A DNA stretch of 7,352 nucleotides from JBCBRD01 sp039819885 (GTDB lineage Bacteria > Pseudomonadota > Alphaproteobacteria > Rhizobiales > Hyphomicrobiaceae). The notes beneath the pieces are model-generated. The model did no database searches. It was not told where the DNA came from and saw only the letters and a list, made by a program, of their open reading frames with translations. The translations under genes and the position numbers were made by a program. Below are positions 1 to 4,814 of this stretch, piece by piece; position 1 is the first letter of the stretch; every line of letters starts with the position of its first letter. Location of the stretch: contig JBCBRD010000162.1 in the NCBI GenBank assembly GCA_039819885.1, forward strand, positions 1 to 7,352. The letters run 5' to 3'.

Positions 1-347
1 CCGTAATTCTATTGCCGTAGACGGCCCGGTCATTCTTACGTATCGGTTCATCCATCACCTTGGCGTCATGGACCTTGCCAGTCGGTACTCCGGCTGTGTG
101 CCTAAGGCCGCTTGGCCCATCCACCCGGATCGGACAGCTGACACCACTGTTGCAAGCAGAAAATATGCAGCATCACCGCCATCGCACATCGTCTTCGATT
201 GTTGCTAGCTTTCGTGAAATGCGGCTCAATCAGCGCCAGCAATGTCGTCTGCGAAACCACGGCCCGCCTGTCGGCGAGAAGCCGTTTGCGCTTGCTCTGC
301 TTCGTCTTATTGCAGTGATCAAGCGTTGCAAAGTTTAGTCCGCTCAT
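1..347 (-). pseudogene. IS5-family transposase remnant, internally deleted and cut by the window edge
   Basis: This is a broken DDE transposase of the IS5 type. Reading down from an ATG at 347-345, the first 76 or so codons match the IS5 N-terminal region. That part includes LLALIEPHF near residues 36-44, then MLHIFCLQQW and QLSDPG, corresponding to the family pattern MLRIxxLQQWxxLSDP. At about 126-131 the reading shifts frame and jumps to a part normally more than 100 residues downstream: IRVDGPSGLRHTAGVPTGKV, then HDAKVMDEPIRKNDRAVYG. This matches the family pattern GVDxxSGLxHTxxxTxANVHDxxxxxxL...VYGDxGY. The block with the first catalytic aspartate and the intervening strands is therefore missing. 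The element continues past base 1, so its other end is not visible. No terminal inverted repeat was identified beyond 347. The IS5-type assignment rests on these motifs, recognised by eye; subgroup is not assigned. Confidence 0.72.
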
Positions 348-465
348 GCTTTGGCGTCAGGGCATTACAACCGAGAGCTTCGGACCGTCTTTTGAGCACA
401 CCCGCGTCAGACTGTCCGTGATCTCCGCCTCGTCTGCCTCCGTTATTTGGAACTCAGCAGACAAC

Positions 466-471
466 AAGGAG
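466..471 (+). promoter_or_regulatory. Shine-Dalgarno AAGGAG that sets the start of the 46-residue membrane protein
   Basis: AAGGAG lies nine bases before the ATG at 481. It favours that ATG over the upstream in-frame ATG at 346, which has no comparable site and lies against the IS5 remnant. Confidence 0.6.
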
Positions 472-480
472 ACACTCACC

Positions 481-621
481 ATGGAACTTCATCCGTTGGG
501 TATCATGCCGCTAATTTCATTTTCGGCTATACTATTCATCTGCGCCCGTGAGCTCTGGATTTTGTCACACGACAAAGACCTACAACGCATTCGCGCCACT
601 TCTTCGAAATCCAAAAACTAG
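481..621 (+). CDS. Small single-span membrane protein, function unknown
   Basis: This 46-residue ORF is not recognised as a named family. Residues 6-28 or so (from LGIMPLISFSA to ELWIL) are strongly hydrophobic and would form one transmembrane helix. The tail from residue 29 is polar and basic (HDKDLQRIR, then SSKSKN), which by the positive-inside rule would place the C-terminus in the cytoplasm. The start is chosen from an AAGGAG site nine bases upstream. The frame stays open leftward to an ATG at 346, but that extension lacks a ribosome binding site and reads as low-complexity, Ser-rich sequence. It sits between the IS5 remnant and an apparently non-coding stretch with no partner gene on its strand. 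A chance ORF is possible, but the good ribosome binding site plus a clean membrane helix makes a real small protein reasonable. Confidence 0.42.
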   Translation: MELHPLGIMPLISFSAILFICARELWILSHDKDLQRIRATSSKSKN

Positions 622-1137
622 CAGTTGCCGTCGGGGAATCTAAAAACTGCCATTAAAGCGTTTGGTAGCGTGAAACATAGCCGGTTTGTGTTGAGCGGCA
701 AGGCTGATTGGCCGCTTACCCGCGTTGCCCTAGTCACGAAGGTCGAAGGCAGGAGACCAACATTAAGGTCAAATTGGCGGTGGTCGTGGCAATTTAGGCC
801 ACCGGCCTGCCTGACCCGTAAACCAAGGCCAAAACGTGCAGCCAACATAATTGTCTTACAGTCGGAGGTTGCTGGCTTGCCGCCAATGTCCGAGCCTGCG
901 GAGAAAGAAAAAGTCGCGCACGCGAGTTGTTCGTTACGAGTAATTTTGATTTTTCAAAGTCTCGCCCGAAACCGAAATAGAGACGTACTTCAACATTGAC
1001 GAAATAGGTTTCCACATGTTCGGGCTGTGGGTTTTGGGTCGCTCGGGCAGACGGGTAGCCAAGAACTTGCGCCTGATACGAGCGAGGCAGGCAATTCCCT
1101 AAATATAGCCGCTCTGATAAAGGTATTCGGCTTTCAA
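622..1137. other. Stretch without a recognisable gene
   Basis: ORFs cross this stretch on both strands (for example + 625-999 and minus 794-1270). Their translations are rich in Arg, Pro and Ser, show no recognisable motif, have no clear ribosome binding site and overlap each other. The minus ORF also runs into the 3' end of the glycosyltransferase gene in another frame. No terminator hairpin or RNA gene was seen. It may be eroded coding sequence. Confidence 0.4.
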
Positions 1138-1809
1138 TCAGCGCCGATAAAAGCCAGAAAGTCGCTCCGGCGAAATCCCTAGCGCGAAACCTGTTAGCAA
1201 CACCGTGTTTAGGAACTGAGTCCGAACCGGTCCGTGGCTCCTGAACCTTCTGGCAGAGGTCGTGATGCATGATTGCATTTTCTTGAAGTCGCCAACAGTA
1301 CGGAAGCGCTGTCGCAGCTCCACGTCCTCAAACAACGGCCAATCCGGAGCGCCACCGATACGTTTGAAATCTGAACGCCGAAAGAAAAACGCCTGATCAC
1401 CAAATGTCGTCCAATAACTCTCATAGCGACTGATCCACGCCGAGAATTTCAGTAACTCTCTCTGCTCATCGAAGTTCAGTCGGAAGCAGCCGCAAGCCAC
1501 TGCCGGGTCGGCTAACGCCCCGCGAATTTGATCGTCAGCACCTTGGGGAAGGCGAGTGTCGGCATGCAGCACTATGACGAATTCAGACCTGAGTAATTCG
1601 ATCCCAACATTTATCTGGTAGCCGCGGCCTCGAGGTGAATGAACCAGTCTCAGATTTGGGAAGCGTGATAGGCAGTCGACGGTTCCGTCAGTGCTCCCTC
1701 CATCAGAAACGACGATTTCTGAAATGCCATTCTCATAAACACTGTTGATTGTCCCAACGATGTAGTCACGTTCGTTAAGTGAAGGGATCACAACTCCGAT
1801 CTGTTTCAT
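1138..1809 (-). CDS. Family 2 glycosyltransferase, TIGR04283-like
   Basis: This is a GT-A fold glycosyltransferase that would transfer a sugar from a nucleotide-sugar donor to an unidentified acceptor at the cytoplasmic side. Counting from the ATG at 1809, VIPSLNE (7-13) starts the nucleotide-binding fold and VSDGGSTDGT (34-43) is the classical GT2 donor-binding loop. HADTRLP (82-88) holds the DXD-equivalent metal site, GDQAFFFRR (137-145) is typical of this subfamily, and FEDVELRQR (160-168) carries the acidic residues expected to act as general base. The C-terminus (LGISPERLSGFYRR) matches the usual ending of the family. At 223 residues it is full length, with no membrane helix. A TTG three codons upstream (1818) is an alternative start; neither start has a strong ribosome binding site. 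The ATG overlaps by four bases (ATGA) the stop of a doubtful 64-residue ORF. The usual partner, a TIGR04282 transferase, is absent, so the substrate cannot be inferred. Confidence 0.88.
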   Translation of the reverse strand: MKQIGVVIPSLNERDYIVGTINSVYENGISEIVVSDGGSTDGTVDCLSRFPNLRLVHSPRGRGYQINVGIELLRSEFVIVLHADTRLPQGADDQIRGALADPAVACGCFRLNFDEQRELLKFSAWISRYESYWTTFGDQAFFFRRSDFKRIGGAPDWPLFEDVELRQRFRTVGDFKKMQSCITTSARRFRSHGPVRTQFLNTVLLTGFALGISPERLSGFYRR

Positions 1810-2139
1810 TCTGGGCAATTTCTCGCTGCGAGGTTGGCCGGGGCGTACTTCATCAATAGTGCATCATTTTGTTGACCGCTCTTACACTCTGGCCGTCTTT
1901 CTTGACTCCTTGTGTAAGTCACTATCCAGAATCGGGATGCCCACTGCGGCAAACTAAATGTTGTCGGCGCAGCAAACCCAGAGCAGAGCTTCTTCATCAC
2001 AGGCTCGGAGTGATTATAGCAATCTTCAGCCTATGATTACGGCTGAGATCCAAACGCCCTTGGAAGCGCTGGTGCAACACCTTAGCCCGCGTCTTCCTAG
2101 TAATAAAACCAAGTGCCCCGCATCGCCGTAGTTAGAGCG

Positions 2140-2280
2140 GTTGGTAAATCCCCGCGATCCAACTAGCACACCAGGCCGCCGGTCATGCCCTCCCGACCGG
2201 CGGCTTTTTTCTTTGGTTCCAACAATGTTCGGCTTGGAGCATAGACGCGATCTCCACGATCACACCGGCGATTTACCAAC
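2140..2280. repeat. 14-base inverted repeat flanking the terminator
   Basis: The left arm 2140-2153 and the right arm 2267-2280 are reverse complements at 13 of 14 positions, with an uninterrupted 11-base core (GTTGGTAAATC and GATTTACCAAC). The terminator hairpin lies inside the 113-base interval. Function unknown; the repeat is short. Confidence 0.4.
2175..2210 (+). terminator. Strong rho-independent terminator
   Basis: A perfect 10-base-pair GC-rich stem, GCCGCCGGTC (2175-2184) with GACCGGCGGC (2195-2204), encloses a 10-base loop and is followed directly by six T (2205-2210). There is no A run on the other side, so it acts on plus-strand transcription only. No plus-strand protein gene ends near it; the nearest plus-strand gene to the left, at 481-621, is about 1.5 kb away. 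Its natural substrate may be a small RNA or a former tRNA just upstream. Confidence 0.82.
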
Positions 2281-2388
2281 TAATGGCGAACACTATTGAT
2301 CTGTCTTCTGCCACCGACCGTTGATGACACTATCGGATCGGCTGCGATGGCTCGCTGAAGTAAGCTTAAAGATAGGCATTTCATTTCA

Positions 2389-2820
2389 ATGAGACAGTTA
2401 AGAGGAATTCGTTTCAAGACTCAAATCGCATTGCCAACGCTCTTAGCGCTTGCAATTTTCGGTTTCCAACCGGGTAACGCGGAAGCACAAGATGACCACA
2501 AATCGTTTTCCAACGTGAAACAATGGTACGAGTCCTATCGAGACCTGACCGCCGCGCTTCATACGCAGTGTGAAAAAAGCGTTGAAGGCGTTAAGAGCTC
2601 GGTATATTCCGCTCAATGTGCACGCTTTATTGGCGCCGCAGCCGTATTTTCATATTTTCCAGTTGGTATCCGATCCGGATACGGCGTCGATGCCACGCCT
2701 GATAGCGTGCTTGGTCTTACTGAAGCCGAACTTGATTCCCAAGACAGGAACATCAACGAGAAAGTCGAAGCGCTGAAAGATAGCTACTTGCCCTATCGCG
2801 GCGACTTCCCATCACAATAA
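2389..2820 (+). CDS. Small exported protein of unknown function with a cysteine pair
   Basis: This is a 143-residue protein with a clear signal peptide. The basic start (MRQLRGIRFKTQ) is followed by a hydrophobic core (residues 13-26, IALPTLLALAIFGF) and a likely signal peptidase I site after AEA at residue 33. The mature part, about 110 residues, contains just two cysteines, C61 and C77, which could form a disulfide in the periplasm. They flank and precede a hydrophobic, small-residue patch (CARFIGAAAVFSYF). The arrangement of signal peptide, aromatic-rich start and two Cys around a Gly/Ala helix loosely recalls periplasmic Rap1a/Tai-type proteins, but no signature is decisive. The ATG is the only plausible start; upstream there is only a weak GATAGG 12 bases away. 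No neighbour on the same strand suggests a role. Confidence 0.62.
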   Translation: MRQLRGIRFKTQIALPTLLALAIFGFQPGNAEAQDDHKSFSNVKQWYESYRDLTAALHTQCEKSVEGVKSSVYSAQCARFIGAAAVFSYFPVGIRSGYGVDATPDSVLGLTEAELDSQDRNINEKVEALKDSYLPYRGDFPSQ

Positions 2821-3278
2821 CGCTGTCTGGCTAGTCGCCATCAAGGCCGCTCTGATAACGCGGTTGCCGCCATCGCCGACCCAAGAAGAGTATGACGGTT
2901 GGTAAGCGCTACATCTGGCCGCCTGAAACATACCAAAAACAGTCTTACGCATCCCCACGATGTTGGAACGGCAAACAGCGTATGTAAAAACGTCAGCCAC
3001 CGACGTGGTAGCGCGTCCTAACGAATTATCGTACATTCAAAAGCTGGTAGCGGGGCCAACGACCCCATTAGAAGCGCTCAAATATCGGTCAAACAGCACA
3101 AGATTCAAAAACAGTCTTACTTCATGCTCGGCCCTGATAAAAAGAAGCTTTCGCGGCTGGTGCTATGTGCGCCCATTGGCCAAATACGTTTGATTACGCC
3201 GTTATGAACAAGACCAGTTCAGCGCGGAATGGAGGTGACCGCTAAGTACACATCGAGAATATCTTCCGCTTTTTTGGA
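2821..3278. other. Degenerate region with short diverged repeats
   Basis: No intact gene is visible. One open frame without a start codon (about 3022-3204, plus) reads plausibly near its end, with KQSYFMLGPDKKKLSRLVL and then APIGQIRLITPL before the stop. Another short frame, 2892-2987, contains GKRYIWPPETYQKQSYA. Both carry the same KQSY tetrapeptide because of a 15-base direct repeat. This suggests eroded, partly duplicated coding sequence, but no family could be assigned. Confidence 0.35.
2934..3120. repeat. Exact 15-base direct repeat
   Basis: CAAAAACAGTCTTAC occurs at 2934-2948 and again at 3106-3120, offset by 172 bases. A shorter shared string, AAGCGCT, lies about 35 bases upstream of each copy (2904 and 3072), so the two blocks may be diverged copies of one segment. 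Confidence 0.45.
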
Positions 3279-3473
3279 CTACTGCAACAAGTCTTCATAC
3301 CTGTGGTGGTGCCGGCGATGTCCCCCAAGCTCTGTTCTGCGTGGGTGAGGCACAGACGATTCATTTGGGAAAAGCTCAGACGGACGTACTGATGCTTCAT
3401 CCTTGTTAGTGCCAGCCAAAGTAGTTCCACCAGACAACCAGCCTAGGAGGCGAACTGTCGTTTCAAATGACAT
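3279..3473 (-). CDS. Doubtful small ORF downstream of the 86-residue gene
   Basis: This 64-residue ORF starts at the ATG at 3473, with AAAGG eight bases upstream. The first 22 residues are uncharged apart from one Glu and one Arg (MSFETTVRLLGWLSGGTTLA). The rest is polar, ending in a His/Arg-rich stretch (GGHRRHHHRYEDLL). It follows the 86-residue ORF on the same strand after a 49-base gap, so the two could be co-transcribed. No family is recognised, and the His/Arg-rich tail looks more like chance translation than a folded domain. The same frame is open further upstream through 3596, overlapping the neighbouring gene. Confidence 0.22.
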   Translation of the reverse strand: MSFETTVRLLGWLSGGTTLAGTNKDEASVRPSELFPNESSVPHPRRTELGGHRRHHHRYEDLLQ

Positions 3474-3522
3474 AGAAACAGCCTTTGATTTGGTTTTGGA
3501 CCGAAGCCATTGAAGAGGACTT

Positions 3523-3783
3523 CTATAATGAAACCTGAGTCGACGAGCTTCCCTTAGTTGTAACGCTACCGATCGGTATTTGGAACGCGGCAACATCGGT
3601 ATCAGTAGTCCGACTGTCTGCTCCTGATAGAGATCCGAGTGACGACAACCCTAACGTTAAAAGTATACGAAGCTGATTAGCCTCATCAGCCAAATCTTTT
3701 GCATGGACATCATCTCCCAGCCTGCTCAATATATCGGCTTCATGCTCCATCGCATGTAGTAGTATCTCTACCTTGGACTGCAT
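3523..3783 (-). CDS. Small hypothetical protein with a helical N-terminal half
   Basis: This 86-residue protein is not recognised as a family member. Residues 1-50 (starting MQSKVEILLHAMEHEADIL) are rich in Leu, Ala, Glu and Asp with heptad-like spacing and should be helical. The C-terminal part is Ser/Thr/Gly-rich and probably unstructured (SGADSRTTDTDVAAF, then KGSSSTQ). The start is set at the ATG at 3783 because AAAAGGA lies six bases upstream. A longer form from the ATG at 3810 would add nine residues, but it would place that site inside the gene and lacks one of its own. There is no signal peptide or membrane helix. It lies next to the IS3-type remnant on the opposite strand, and possibly leads the small ORF at 3279-3473. 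No function can be proposed. Confidence 0.45.
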   Translation of the reverse strand: MQSKVEILLHAMEHEADILSRLGDDVHAKDLADEANQLRILLTLGLSSLGSLSGADSRTTDTDVAAFQIPIGSVTTKGSSSTQVSL

Positions 3784-3789
3784 AACGTA

Positions 3790-3796
3790 TCCTTTT
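3790..3796 (-). promoter_or_regulatory. Shine-Dalgarno AAAAGGA that sets the start at 3783
   Basis: Read on the minus strand, AAAAGGA ends six bases before the ATG at 3783, an ideal distance. This selects the internal methionine over the longer reading from 3810. Confidence 0.5.
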
Positions 3797-3964
3797 GTCG
3801 CGTAAAACATTCTATTTCATAACGTTAAAAAAAGCTGGCTAGATCGTTTTCGGGCCAGAGGCATGACGCTAAAGCGCAACCCATGGACATACAGCTTTGC
3901 CCCGACTACACCGAACATACGCTTATCCGTCCCGACGACAGTGCGGTTTGGTGTTCGGTATGTC

Positions 3965-4135
3965 GTGGTGGGGTGTCCCTGGCAAAACGTAGAAGCGCGT
4001 CAGGTACTGCAAACATGGAACGCTCCGCCGCGAGGTGCTCAATGCAGAGTGGTTTGTGACGACGCGCCAAGCACAGGTGGTCATCAATAACTGGCTCACG
4101 CAGGACACTCATGTCCGTCCGCACCATGCGCTCGG
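3965..4135 (+). pseudogene. IS3-type transposase, C-terminal remnant, frameshifted, ends in the N gap
   Basis: This is the last part of an integrase-core (rve) transposase as found in IS3-family OrfB. In one frame GCPWQN (3971-3988) matches the conserved PGxPWQNGxxESF segment. About 25 bases later, in another frame, HGTLRREVLNAEWF is followed by TTRQAQVVINNWL and then HVRPHHALG (4014-4135). This matches the C-terminal signature of the family, LRxExLNxEWFxTxxxAxxxIxxWxxxYNxxRPHxALG. The ESF segment with the catalytic glutamate is scrambled at the frame change, so the protein would be inactive. Nothing upstream of about 3965 resembles the earlier catalytic domain, so the 5' part is lost. The 3' end disappears into the N run. 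The exact IS cannot be named. Confidence 0.75.
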
Positions 4136-4232
4136 NNNNNNNNNNNNNNNNNNNNNNNNNNNNNNNNNNNNNNNNNNNNNNNNNNNNNNNNNNNNNNNNN
4201 NNNNNNNNNNNNNNNNNNNNNNNNNNNNNNNN
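4136..4232. other. Assembly gap (97 N)
   Basis: Ninety-seven consecutive N mark a scaffold join of uncertain true length. It cuts the IS3-type remnant on the left. An open frame starts directly on the right after a run of A. Any ORF read through it is artificial. Confidence 0.98.
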
Positions 4233-4261
4233 AAAAAAATGCCAGATCGCAGGTACAGACG

Positions 4262-4477
4262 ATGGTGGCTAGACAGAACCTCGATATTTCCGATGACCGC
4301 GTGCTGCGCTCAGGCTTTAACAGGCACCGTAAGCCAATCAGAGCCGAAGAACCCTGGTTTTTCGCTCTCGAAGAAAGGGGTTGGCCGCCTGTCATGTTCG
4401 CACGTGCCTATGTCGCACGGGAGCAACGTTGGCTTTTCTGTGTGTCAGACGAAGCCTTGCCAGCCATGCTGCAATAG
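4262..4477 (+). CDS. Unrecognised ORF beside the gap, possibly a 3' fragment
   Basis: The frame is open from the right edge of the N run to the stop at 4477, about 80 codons, so this may be the tail of a longer gene. If complete, it starts at the ATG at 4262, with only AGG eight bases upstream, giving 71 residues. The translation has a balanced, globular-like composition (for example EEPWFFALEERGWPPVMF, then YVAREQRWLFCVSDEALPAML). There are four Trp and no membrane helix. It does not look like the end of an IS3 transposase. No domain or family is recognised, and nothing on its strand nearby suggests a job. Confidence 0.35.
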   Translation: MVARQNLDISDDRVLRSGFNRHRKPIRAEEPWFFALEERGWPPVMFARAYVAREQRWLFCVSDEALPAMLQ

Positions 4478-4814
4478 CTCGGGGCAGCCTAGGGTCAAGG
4501 ACGGGCTTCATGGCCACCGCCAGCACTCCGACTTCACCCCTGTTCGCGTCCGTTCGGGACTTGGATCGGGAAAGGCAACGCGATGCCCTCAACACCGGAA
4601 ACTACGCTGCGCCGCAACGAAACGTCGTTCGGGGCCATTTGGCGGCCGTTTACGTGTATAATCTTGGGGAGATGCAAACTGTTGGAGAGGCAGGTGGTTG
4701 TCGAATGACAAGTGGCGCAAAGCGTGCTGCTTCTCCCTTACGCACCAAAGCCGCCCTATATTTGATCCAGGACGTTTCCGTCGATCCCACCCCCTTTGAA
4801 AAGGTCGCTCTCGC
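4478..4814. other. Leader region of selO, no firm gene
   Basis: A plus-strand ORF with an ATG at 4510 and AAGGA eight bases upstream runs to 4902. It would overlap selO by 88 bases in another frame, and its product shows no family motif, so it is not accepted as a gene. TATAAT occurs at 4657-4662, about 150 bases before selO, without a good -35 hexamer at the right distance; it is only a candidate selO promoter. No attenuator or terminator hairpin was seen. Confidence 0.35.
4799..4804 (+). promoter_or_regulatory. Ribosome binding site for the GTG start of selO
   Basis: AAAAGG lies ten bases before GTG at 4815. With an in-frame TGA at 4797-4799 and the conserved family N-terminus beginning directly after the GTG, no other start fits. 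Confidence 0.55.

Larger units (their letters stand above)
1810..2388. other. Mostly non-coding spacer with a terminator and a tRNA-like stretch
   Basis: This spacer separates the minus-strand glycosyltransferase from the plus-strand exported protein. Its clear element is the intrinsic terminator at 2175-2210. A doubtful minus-strand ORF (1806-2000, 64 residues) overlaps the glycosyltransferase start by four bases, but its translation looks random. TATAAT occurs on the minus strand at 2018-2013 without a convincing -35 box. A 61-base tRNA-like stretch precedes the terminator (see findings). Confidence 0.5.

Noticed and set aside
449..453. GGAAC resembling the -35 of an alphaproteobacterial general stress sigma factor promoter
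   Set aside because: No CGTT-like -10 at the required distance, and the predicted start of transcription would fall at or after the ribosome binding site.
794..1270. 158-residue minus-strand ORF overlapping the end of the glycosyltransferase gene
   Set aside because: It shares bases with the 3' end of a clear gene in another frame, and shows no motif or ribosome binding site.
1806..2000. 64-residue minus-strand ORF overlapping the glycosyltransferase ATG by four bases, with TATAAT upstream (2018-2013)
   Set aside because: The ATGA overlap looks like translational coupling. The translation has no family features, there is no good ribosome binding site, and the -10-like hexamer lacks a -35 partner.
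1108..2859. Shared 12-base string GCCGCTCTGATA near 1108 and 2847
   Set aside because: A 12-base match is expected about once by chance in a window of this size.
3652..3827. TAACGTTA palindrome at 3652-3659 and 3820-3827 as possible operator sites
   Set aside because: One copy lies inside the coding frame of the 86-residue ORF. An AT-rich 8-base palindrome occurring twice is weak evidence for a regulator site.
4035..4661. 208-residue ORF reading through the N run
   Set aside because: It exists only because N codons are not stops. Its left end belongs to the IS3-type remnant, and its right end is a shadow of another frame.
4657..4662. TATAAT as a promoter for selO
   Set aside because: No acceptable -35 hexamer at 16-18 bases, and about 150 bases from the start codon; a single hexamer is weak evidence.
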